Below, piece after piece: positions 9,601 through 15,053 of a DNA stretch of 46,476 nucleotides. The stretch covers positions 1-46,476 of the forward strand of contig NZ_JAELXW010000072.1 of NCBI RefSeq assembly GCF_016428645.1. The letters run 5' to 3'. Each line of letters begins with the position of its first letter. Within the stretch, counting starts at the first letter, position 1. The translations under genes and the position numbers were made by a program. The notes under the pieces were generated by a model. It saw only the letters and a list, made by a program, of their open reading frames with translations. It was not told the origin of the DNA and did not search any database. The stretch comes from Glycomyces salinus (GTDB taxonomy: Bacteria; Actinomycetota; Actinomycetes; Mycobacteriales; Micromonosporaceae).

Positions 9601-9936
9601 GGCCGCCAGCTCCTCGAACGCCTTCGCGTCGAAGTCGTCGGCCGACACCTGGATGCGGTATCCGGTCGACTCGCGGACGATGCGGTGTTCGCTCCCGAGG
9701 GACCGCCGCACCCGGTACAGGTAGACCTGCACGGTGTTCCTGGCGTTGCGCGGTGGCGACCCGGCCCACATCTCTTCGGCGAGCGCTTCGACGGTCATCA
9801 CCTTGCCCGAACCCGCCAGCAGGGTCGCGAGGAGGCGACGCTGCAACGGGGCGCGGCCGAGCAGCGGTTCACCGCCGAGAGTGACCGACATTGGACCGAG
9901 GACTCTGATCTGAAGCTCGTCTGACATGGTCTGCAC
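6634..9936 (-). CDS. AfsR/SARP-family transcriptional regulator with NB-ARC and TPR domains
   Basis: 1100 residues. Domains in order: OmpR-type winged helix (10-97), bacterial transcriptional activation domain (about 105-250), an NB-ARC/STAND ATPase with Walker A GMAGVGKTSS (325-334) and Walker B LVLLDN (405-410), then a long TPR array from about 720 to the end. This is the architecture of Streptomyces AfsR, a pleiotropic activator of secondary metabolism whose ATPase is tuned by Ser/Thr kinases. I take the GTG at 9936 as start; an ATG at 9927 is equally possible because neither has a strong ribosome site. A pair of TGTAAG direct repeats lies about 115 bases upstream. Confidence 0.93.
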   Translation of the reverse strand: MQTMSDELQIRVLGPMSVTLGGEPLLGRAPLQRRLLATLLAGSGKVMTVEALAEEMWAGSPPRNARNTVQVYLYRVRRSLGSEHRIVRESTGYRIQVSADDFDAKAFEELAAAAGEDRRKGRLERAAERYASALGLWRGEPYTDVPSTGMIAAEAQRLSERRSLVHQESLEIRLDLGSHASVIGELEVLAREHPFRERLTALRAVALYRSGRQAEALQVLRENRRVLREELGIDPGPLLQRVHDAVLHRDERLHSVSTGSIEGDWTAPPESRIELGSPAATTPRELPPDVGGFTGRASELRAFEAARLGDEAEGIPPSPIIVISGMAGVGKTSSAIHWARRIADEFPDGQIFSDLRGYSGLPALRPIEALAAMLRSLGLTDDQIPADADHAAARLRTETANRRMLVLLDNAKSAEQVVPLLPSGPGSLVIVTSRNRLGDLLARHGGVHLTLAPLTTDEAVSLLKSLLRLPRSARDPEIVDLARRCGHLPLALRIAAANLTDRPQGLSEYTDRLSTGDALAALEIGASPEAAVRATFDRSYVAQSDDARRLFRMLGRAPVVSLPVEALAAVTGSDAETAERAAARLANANMAVRDGSGRLSLHDLLRDYANGLTDVTDPPQEEILERLFTWYLETAEAAGERLYPANARLSQREPADGPPRFDAPDAAARWLDDERGPLIELARFAAEHGRGSVSWRLADALRAHAWATMDSVDFLALADAALEGARQDRSECGEAVAELCVSTAYAKAREFMKVVDHAERAAELSRRIGWTSGQASAHHNMTLACWLIGRLQAALEHGKAALEINRQQGRLRGQSVNLGALSSVYGSLGDLRRKVRLRREGLGIADRIGDARLRKSHLCGILSASVELGDMETAEHCMDQAMRIETGSGKGTFTPVEAGSLAELYAGLGKHQDALPYAEAVARVGKASGDRRHEADGLVAMAFSLNLLGRHSEAVDAVDRALRSVRDDLRGTEISALIERGVGLIGLGRFEAGLADAESALGMARDCGYRVSEGLALDVLAEGSLRLGDTGRARGHAEQAEELLRPVGHRAGEAWALWVLASVARAEGDAVAADRYRQRVEDAHAQMGSPVPCRFDFESN

Positions 9937-10051
9937 GTGTCACCGGCCTTGCGAGGAGCTACGGGGCCTGTCCAGAATAGTACGGTCGGGCCCTTCGGCC
10001 CAGTTATCCGATTTTCGCACCGCAGTACCCGGTAACCGCGCGCGGGCTGAG

Positions 10052-10068
10052 TGTAAGGGAACTGTAAG
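10052..10068 (+). promoter_or_regulatory. Candidate SARP-type direct-repeat operator
   Basis: TGTAAG occurs at 10052-10057 and again at 10063-10068, exactly 11 bp apart, in the divergent region between the AfsR-like gene and a small LuxR-type gene. SARP/OmpR-fold activators characteristically bind short direct repeats with 11-bp spacing overlapping the -35 region. The repeats lie 26-42 bases before the plus-strand start at 10094. The assignment to the adjacent regulator is inference. Confidence 0.4.
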
Positions 10069-10093
10069 CGGCACTGGGCATCCTGGAGAGACA

Positions 10094-10483
10094 ATGAGCC
10101 TTCGGCCCGCCGTCGAGCCGATCGCGAATCAGGACGTACCGCCGGCCATCCCACCGCCGCGGCGTCCGGCACGCGGCGAGCCGCTTGTGGAGAAAGGAGA
10201 ACCATCCGTGCCCGGCAGTCGATACCCGGATCTCGATCCCCTCGACCACGTGACTCCGCGCCAACGCCAGATCCTCATACATTTGGTGCACGGCAAGACC
10301 AGGGAAGCCATTGCGAGAAACCTCTACCTCTCGCGCAGCACCGTCAACCGCGACATCCGAGACATGACCCGCTGCCTCGGGGCCTCGTCCCCGGAAGCGC
10401 TGGGAGCACTGGCGTATCGCGCGGGGCTGATCGTCGAGGAGCACTTCGGGGAAGCCGTCGAGGCGGTCCCGGTGCGAATCTGA
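10094..10483 (+). CDS. Small LuxR/GerE-type HTH regulator without a receiver domain
   Basis: 129 residues from the ATG at 10094 (GGAGAG site). A shorter product of 91 residues could start at the GTG at 10208, which has an excellent AAAGGAG nine bases upstream. The only recognisable domain is the C-terminal HTH (TPRQRQILIHLVHGKTREAIARNLYLSRSTVNRDIRDMTRCLGASSPEALGALAYRAGLI); the upstream residues are Pro-rich. With no phosphoacceptor it would act as a stand-alone DNA-binding protein. It converges on the peptide/ABC/M50 cassette across a strong terminator and is a candidate regulator of either that cassette or the adjacent AfsR-like gene. Confidence 0.75.
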   Translation: MSLRPAVEPIANQDVPPAIPPPRRPARGEPLVEKGEPSVPGSRYPDLDPLDHVTPRQRQILIHLVHGKTREAIARNLYLSRSTVNRDIRDMTRCLGASSPEALGALAYRAGLIVEEHFGEAVEAVPVRI

Positions 10484-10533
10484 AGTCCGCTGACGGCTCG
10501 AGGCACGCTGGGTGGGGAAGCCGGAACGAGCCG

Positions 10534-10567
10534 AGCCCTGCCGGGTCCGTCCGGACCCGGCAGGGCT
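10534..10567. terminator. Strong bidirectional terminator
   Basis: A perfect 15-bp inverted repeat (AGCCCTGCCGGGTCC at 10534-10548 and its complement at 10553-10567) with a 4-base loop GTCC lies between two convergent genes, the small LuxR-type regulator (stop 10483) and the M50-like protease (stop 10574). It marks the downstream boundary of the minus-strand cassette. Confidence 0.85.
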
Positions 10568-10573
10568 TCGTCG

Positions 10574-11095
10574 CTAGGGGTGTTGTCGGTGCCCGACTGC
10601 GCCGCGGAGGCTGCGCCAGAGCGCCTGCCCGTCGCCGAACACGGGCAGGAGGAACGCCAGGTGGAGCAGATACCACCAGGCCAGAGAGCGGTCGAGGCCG
10701 GTCAGCCACAGGCCCGCGCCGACGGCCGCGCAGGAGAGCGGGCCCGCCAGCGCGACCAGGGCGTTCTCGCCGCGGGTGAGCGTGCCCTCGGGGACGAGCG
10801 AGGTTCGCAGGGCGCCGGTCTCGATCGTGACTGCGGTGATGCCCGGGAGCGCCTTGAGGACCGCGGCGTGGGCCGACTCGTGCAGCGCGAACGAGCAGAT
10901 CAGTCCGAGCACGGCCGCCTTGCCGCACAGGAGGGCCAGCAGGACGAATCCGGAATCGCCCGAGTGCGCCCACCACGCCAGCGCGGCGAGCGTGGGCAGT
11001 GCGAGGAACGCCGGCAGCGGCCAGACCGAGGCGGCCACGGTCCAGGCGACCCGGGCCACCCGGAGTTCATCCCGCCGGTACGTCGTCCGCTTCAC
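10574..11095 (-). CDS. M50/site-2-protease-like intramembrane metalloprotease
   Basis: 173 residues, almost entirely hydrophobic, with about four membrane helices. HESAH at 72-76 inside a helix is a HExxH zinc site. LAGPLSCA at about 116-123 matches the GP-containing helix of M50 enzymes, and FGDGQ (153-157) fits the second-helix Asp-Gly motif that supplies the third ligand. S2P-type proteases cleave substrates within or next to the membrane. The GTG start at 11095 overlaps the preceding small gene by 29 bases, indicating translational coupling. It is the last gene of the peptide/ABC cassette, so the obvious candidate substrate is the 88-residue membrane peptide. It resembles YydH-type or daptide MpaP-type maturation proteases in position; relatedness is not shown. 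Confidence 0.8.
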   Translation of the reverse strand: MKRTTYRRDELRVARVAWTVAASVWPLPAFLALPTLAALAWWAHSGDSGFVLLALLCGKAAVLGLICSFALHESAHAAVLKALPGITAVTIETGALRTSLVPEGTLTRGENALVALAGPLSCAAVGAGLWLTGLDRSLAWWYLLHLAFLLPVFGDGQALWRSLRGAVGHRQHP

Positions 11096-11414
11096 GCGCC
11101 CGCATCTCCTCGAGCAGCTGCTCGCGCCGCCGCTTCAACCGCCGGAACATGACCTGGATCAGGGCCATCTGAACGACCAGCACCAGGAAGATGATGAGGA
11201 TGGGCACCGGATTGCCCAGCCCCGCGGTGACGTCCACGACCCCGTCGGGGCGTTCGACGGCGTCGAACTCCAGGGCCCCGAACAGGCCGGTCTTGTGGAC
11301 GTCGCCCTCGTTGTCACCCGTGAACATCAGCACCAGCATGGCGAAGACCGTTATCGCGAGTGTGAGGAGTCCCGCTCCTACCACGGAGTTGATGACCAGC
11401 AGCGCCTTTTTCAT
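11067..11414 (-). CDS. Small two-helix membrane protein (unknown; possible immunity or export accessory)
   Basis: 115 residues. Helix one spans about 7-32 (VINSVVGAGLLTLAITVFAMLVLMF). An acidic outer loop of about 35 residues (DNEGDVHKTGLFGALEFDAVERPDG) follows. Helix two is at about 69-90, then a strongly charged C-terminal tail (RRLKRRREQLLEEMRAREADD). I know no family. The ATG at 11414 has a perfect AAGGAGG seven bases upstream, so it is certainly translated. The gene lies between the ABC permease and the protease and overlaps both. By analogy with bacteriocin loci a small membrane protein here could give self-protection or complete the transporter; that is inference. Confidence 0.8.
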   Translation of the reverse strand: MKKALLVINSVVGAGLLTLAITVFAMLVLMFTGDNEGDVHKTGLFGALEFDAVERPDGVVDVTAGLGNPVPILIIFLVLVVQMALIQVMFRRLKRRREQLLEEMRAREADDVPAG

Positions 11415-12828
11415 TGCGCCTCCTTGATTCGTCGAGGTGGATACCTTGGATCGCGTATGCGGCGAACAATGCGGTGGCCGCGGTGAAGACCGCGCCCAGC
11501 GTCCACGGGGAGAGGTTGAGCACTCCGAGGCCGACGACGACCAGGCCCGCGACGATCGCGACGGCGGACAGGCCGAGGAACACCGAGAGCGGGTTGTCCT
11601 TCTCGGCCGGGAAGATCACGCCGATGCCGGTGGTCATGACCGCGGCCGCGACGGCGGCGGCGATCGCCAGCCACGAGTCCCCGACCCAGTCGAGGCGGAC
11701 GACCGCGGCCGCGAGCGTGAACGGGACCGCGAAGACGCCGATGAGGACGCACTGGGCGCGCAGCATCCGGGCGAACACCCGCCAGGGCGGCACCCGCGTG
11801 CCGGGAATCGACCGCAGCACCGCGGTGGCGGTGAACTGGTACAGGCCGCCGACGGTGAGCAGTGAGAGCGCCCAGATCGGATTGGTGCCCCCGTTCAGCA
11901 GCAGGTACACGAACAGTGCGACGGCGAGGACGGCGGCCGTGGCGGTGTGGGAGCTGCGGATCTGGCACCAGTCGTAGGGGGTAAGGAACCTGCGGGCCCA
12001 CGAGCCGGCGCGGATGTTCAGGTACCGCGACTGCCGGACGTGCCGGTTGGGGGAGAGCGCAACCGTGAGCAGGGCGAGGACGGCCGCCGCGGCCAGGGCG
12101 GCGGCGATCACCCCGAGCGCGCCGTAGCGGTCCGCGCTGTCCGCGATCGCGGTGGCCCAAGTCCCGGCCGGCTCCTCGTTCAGGTAGGCGTCGGTGATGT
12201 CGACGATCATCGAGTTGGAGACGGAGGCGTACACCGCTACGAGCACGAACAGGACCAGGATGTTGAGGATGCCGGAGACGCGTTCGAGGCGGACGACCGT
12301 CCACAGTCGGGTGAGCAGCTGGTGGACCACCGACAGCGCCAAGTAGGCGAGGATCCCCGGCAGCACCACCGAGACGCAGATCGGGATGAGCGCGTCCGGC
12401 CCCAGCAGCAGGATCGAGTTGGCGACCAGGGCGAACACTCCGGCCACGGTGACGACGCCGGTCATGGCGGCCTCGTAGAGGAGGAACGCGAGCGAGCGCT
12501 CCCGGTTGGTCACCGGCATCTGGAAGCTCAGTTCGAGCATCCCGTCGGCGTTGACGAACAGCACCTTCACGATCAGGAACGCGACCTGGACCCACAGGAG
12601 CACCGAGACCGTCGTGGTGTCGAACAGCAGGTCCCACACTTCGCGCCGGTCGGTGAGCTCCTTGAGGAAGAAGTAGGCGGCGACGGTGAGGACGCCGACG
12701 AAGATCACGGTGCCGACGACCGCGAAGACGCGCACCGGAGTGGATTTCAGGGCCCCGACGCTGAGGACGCGGCGGCGGAAGAACACCAGCAGCATCCTCG
12801 CGAGGACGATCGATTGTCGCAGGCGCAT
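11314..12828 (-). CDS. ABC transporter permease (exporter type)
   Basis: 504 residues with about twelve hydrophobic segments and no nucleotide-binding domain. It starts two bases after the stop of the ATPase gene, so the two form a transporter. The core resembles large bacitracin- or peptide-export permeases: a helical pair at about 35-55 and 80-105, a long middle cytoplasmic stretch after 260, and a second helical half. The frame continues about 34 codons past the start of the next gene (to 11314), giving a hydrophilic tail (ESRRRNEKGAAGHQLRGRSG...) that overlaps it by 101 bases. This tail could be real or could reflect a single-base error near 11414; a one-base shift would end the protein at about 11411. 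Confidence 0.82.
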   Translation of the reverse strand: MRLRQSIVLARMLLVFFRRRVLSVGALKSTPVRVFAVVGTVIFVGVLTVAAYFFLKELTDRREVWDLLFDTTTVSVLLWVQVAFLIVKVLFVNADGMLELSFQMPVTNRERSLAFLLYEAAMTGVVTVAGVFALVANSILLLGPDALIPICVSVVLPGILAYLALSVVHQLLTRLWTVVRLERVSGILNILVLFVLVAVYASVSNSMIVDITDAYLNEEPAGTWATAIADSADRYGALGVIAAALAAAAVLALLTVALSPNRHVRQSRYLNIRAGSWARRFLTPYDWCQIRSSHTATAAVLAVALFVYLLLNGGTNPIWALSLLTVGGLYQFTATAVLRSIPGTRVPPWRVFARMLRAQCVLIGVFAVPFTLAAAVVRLDWVGDSWLAIAAAVAAAVMTTGIGVIFPAEKDNPLSVFLGLSAVAIVAGLVVVGLGVLNLSPWTLGAVFTAATALFAAYAIQGIHLDESRRRNEKGAAGHQLRGRSGTPHTRDNGLRHAGADVHG

Positions 12829-12830
12829 GA

Positions 12831-13547
12831 CTAGCGCTCGTCCGACTCGAGGTAGTCGAACACCAGCTCGGAGAGCGAGCCGTGCTCATCGACGAGGTCG
12901 CCGGCGGGCGCGTCGTAGATGACCTGCCCGAAGTCCAGCAGGACGATCCGGTCGGCCAGCCGCTCCAGGACGGCGAAGTCGTGTGTGCACAGCAGGAGGG
13001 AGCGCCCCTCCTCGCGGAGGCGCGCGAACTCGGCCTCCGCCAGTCGCAGCGCCTCCAGGTCGATGCCGTTCAGCGTCTCGTCGATCACGGTCAGCGGACG
13101 CCGCATGACCAGGGCCGAGACCAGCTGGGTCTTCTTGCGCATGCCGTGCGAGTAGTCCTCGATGAGGTGGTCGTAGCGCTCGGCCATCGCGAACCGCCGG
13201 AACAGCTCCTCGGCCTCGGCGTGGTCCGCGTCGACCCCGTATAGCGAGGCCATCATCGCTATGTACTCGCGCGCGGTGAGGAATTCGGGAAGGTAGTCGT
13301 TGCTGGAGAGGTACATGCCCTGGGCCCGCGCGCGCGGGTGGTCGTGCCGGTGCCCGTCGATCCGCACGTTGCCGGCCTGCAGCCGCAGCAGGTCGAAGAC
13401 GTTCTTGATCAGAGTCGATTTGCCGGAGCCGTTCGGTCCGATGAGGCCGACAATGGTCCCTTGGGGCACTTCGAACGACACATCCGCTACGGCCTTCACC
13501 AGGCTGTCGTACGAATAGGACAGGTCCTCAATTTCCAGGAGTGCCAT
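12831..13547 (-). CDS. ABC transporter ATP-binding protein
   Basis: 238 residues. Walker A GPNGSGKST (37-45), a Q-loop region near YLSSNDYLPEFL, Walker B PLTVIDETLNGID with Glu158, and the switch His in LLLCTHDF are all present. The signature loop is unusual: EDYSHGMRKK (YSHGM in place of LSGGQ), a variant common in exporters of the antibiotic/peptide type. The start at 13547 has GGAAGG six bases upstream. It energises the permease encoded two bases downstream. The gene lies 123 bases after the 88-residue membrane peptide and most likely belongs to its transcript. Confidence 0.92.
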   Translation of the reverse strand: MALLEIEDLSYSYDSLVKAVADVSFEVPQGTIVGLIGPNGSGKSTLIKNVFDLLRLQAGNVRIDGHRHDHPRARAQGMYLSSNDYLPEFLTAREYIAMMASLYGVDADHAEAEELFRRFAMAERYDHLIEDYSHGMRKKTQLVSALVMRRPLTVIDETLNGIDLEALRLAEAEFARLREEGRSLLLCTHDFAVLERLADRIVLLDFGQVIYDAPAGDLVDEHGSLSELVFDYLESDER

Positions 13548-13670
13548 GGTTTCCTTCCCGCCTGCCGCAATTGCAATGCGACGAGTCACGGCGGCCCAGG
13601 AATTGAGGCGTCCTGGGTCACCGTGATCGTCACTTTTATAGTGGGTCTGATTGAGCCGACCCGTAAGAGG

Positions 13671-13937
13671 CTAGACGCACTCGACGTTGATCGAGACGCC
13701 GGACCAGCTCCAGTTCCAGCTGCCGGTGAACGTCCGGTCCTTGTAGACGACGCACCAGATCGACAGACCGGCGAGAATCGTGACACCAAGGGCGAGGATC
13801 ACCGCGAGCAGCACCACGTACCAGGCGTCATACCGGACGAGGGCGCTGTCGAGCTTCTCCTTCATGGACTCGACGGCCCGAGCGGTACCGTTCTGAGCCA
13901 TGACGACCGGCTTGGCCGCGAGAGTAGCGATAGACAT
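13671..13937 (-). CDS. 88-residue single-pass membrane peptide with Trp/Cys-rich tail; candidate precursor of an exported peptide
   Basis: I recognise no family. The N-terminal 38 residues are polar and mildly basic (ESMKEKLDSALVRYD), a long hydrophobic helix spans about 39-65, and a 23-residue tail follows (KDRTFTGSWNWSWSGVSINV plus ECV). The tail has Trp at 74, 76 and 78 and ends near Cys87; the other Cys (62) lies at the helix end. The ATG at 13937 has an optimal AAAGGAGG six bases upstream, among the strongest in the window, which suggests high expression. The context is an HTH regulator just upstream and an ABC transporter, a small membrane protein and an M50-like protease downstream. 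This suggests a pheromone, bacteriocin or other exported peptide. No modification enzyme is adjacent. Confidence 0.75.
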   Translation of the reverse strand: MSIATLAAKPVVMAQNGTARAVESMKEKLDSALVRYDAWYVVLLAVILALGVTILAGLSIWCVVYKDRTFTGSWNWSWSGVSINVECV

Positions 13938-13966
13938 GTTCTTCCTCCTTTCGGATGTGGGATACG

Positions 13967-13976
13967 CCATTAATGG
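13967..13976. promoter_or_regulatory. Palindrome CCATTAATGG upstream of the membrane peptide
   Basis: A perfect 10-bp palindrome lies 30 bases before the peptide start, in the only AT-rich patch between the LuxR-type gene (stop 13995) and the peptide gene. It could be the operator for the adjacent HTH regulator or overlap the peptide promoter. Confidence 0.45.
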
Positions 13977-13994
13977 TGCCGCTTCTGAAAGGAC

Positions 13995-14426
13995 TTAGAA
14001 AGTGTCGGAAACGCCACTCTTTGAAAGCAGCGAGCGCCGTTGGTGAGAAGCGATCACCGCCGCCTCCGCGCGCGAGGATATACCCAGCTTCGTGAAGACG
14101 CTGGCAATGTGCTTGCGGACCGTCCGCTCGGATATGAACAGTGCCGAAGCGATCTCCGCGTTCGACAGGCAGTCTCCGAGCGCGATCATTATCTCGCGTT
14201 CTCGGAAAGTTAAAGTGGACGTATCTGCTGCGTGAGCCCACGGAGGGGCCTCGCAGGTGTGCTGATCGGTGCACGTCGGTGGGTACTCGGTGCTCCGCGC
14301 GGCGGATTCCGTCGCGCGACCGTCGTCGAGGCGTTGCAATGTTCTGGCTCCCAAGCGCCGATGACCGTGTCCCGGCGGCGCCACGGCGTGGCGGCCGGCT
14401 CGATTCACGATCGCAGCCTCCGACAT
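13995..14426 (-). CDS. LuxR/GerE-type HTH regulator without a receiver domain
   Basis: 143 residues. The C-terminal 65 form a canonical LuxR HTH (LTFREREIMIALGDCLSNAEIASALFISERTVRKHIASVFTKLGISSRAEAAVIA). The first 70 residues are low-complexity and contain two Cys (CTDQHTC) but no receiver or ligand-binding domain. The annotated start has only a weak ribosome site, so the true N-terminus may be shorter. It is immediately upstream of the membrane-peptide gene on the same strand (57 bases) and is the likely local activator or autoregulator of the cassette. A second HTH-only LuxR protein faces the cassette at its other end. Confidence 0.8.
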   Translation of the reverse strand: MSEAAIVNRAGRHAVAPPGHGHRRLGARTLQRLDDGRATESAARSTEYPPTCTDQHTCEAPPWAHAADTSTLTFREREIMIALGDCLSNAEIASALFISERTVRKHIASVFTKLGISSRAEAAVIASHQRRSLLSKSGVSDTF

Positions 14427-14524
14427 CTCACCGCAAGGTCTACGAACCGACTTGAATCAATCGGCTCATCGGATCATCCCATCACGTGGGCTCCACGCCA
14501 CCCGGGCCGTGCGGTGCGCCGCGG

Positions 14525-15010
14525 CTACCGGCCCACGTTGTCGCAGGCCGTGGCGTAGTCCTCCAGCAGCGATGCGAGTTCGAGGGACTCCGGTGTGCCG
14601 GGGTAGTACAGGTCCTGGTTCTCCACGGCGTGCTGGAGCTGGTCGGCGACGTCCCGGGCCGTCAGCGCCAGGCCCTCGTCGATCGTGGTCTCGGCGTGCT
14701 CGTCCCACTCCTCGGCCAGGGCCCGGAGGTCGTCCGATTCCTGTTCGGCGATGGTGGAGAACTCTCGCAGCTCCACGATGCGGGCGCCGCACCGGTCGTA
14801 TGGCGGCAGGCCGTCGTCGCTCGTCGTCGGGTCCGCGGCGGTGGGGGACTCGGAGGCGGACTCGGCGGCGGTGGGGGACTCGGTCGCCTCCTCCGTCGTC
14901 GCGGCCTCGGTGCCGTCGCCGATGTCGGTGGTGCCGTCGGCGTCGCAGGCGGCCGCCGGGAGCGCGATGAGCGCCACGGCGATGCCCAGGAGGATGGCCT
15001 TGTGTCGCAT
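14525..15010 (-). CDS. Secreted lipoprotein of unknown function
   Basis: 161 residues. A lipoprotein signal peptide ends at ALPAAAC with Cys22 as the likely lipidation site. A low-complexity acidic Ser/Thr/Ala linker follows (about 25-65, with ESPTAA repeated), then a helical domain with two Cys (RCGARIVELREF...; ATACDNVG) that may form a disulfide. The start at 15010 has AAAGAGG upstream. It lies 43 bases behind the Ser/Thr kinase gene on the same strand and is probably in its operon. It may be an extracytoplasmic partner of that kinase; no family is recognised. Confidence 0.8.
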   Translation of the reverse strand: MRHKAILLGIAVALIALPAAACDADGTTDIGDGTEAATTEEATESPTAAESASESPTAADPTTSDDGLPPYDRCGARIVELREFSTIAEQESDDLRALAEEWDEHAETTIDEGLALTARDVADQLQHAVENQDLYYPGTPESLELASLLEDYATACDNVGR

Positions 15011-15053
15011 GGGACCTCTTTCAGAACGGGAAAATGCGGGGGACGAGCGGCCG

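Noticed and set aside
10574-13937. Circular bacteriocin locus
   Set aside because: Circular bacteriocins have a wholly hydrophobic helical mature peptide and a DUF95/SpoIIM protein. This peptide has one helix and a polar Trp-rich tail, and no such protein is encoded.
10574-14426. Lanthipeptide, daptide or epipeptide gene cluster
   Set aside because: No LanM/LanB-, radical-SAM-, oxidoreductase- or aminotransferase-like gene is present next to the precursor-like peptide. Only the export and protease parts resemble those systems.
14811-14890. Tandem repeat in the lipoprotein gene
   Set aside because: The repeated GTGGGGGACTC words encode the ESPTAA linker repeats. This is ordinary low-complexity linker DNA rather than a separate repeat element.
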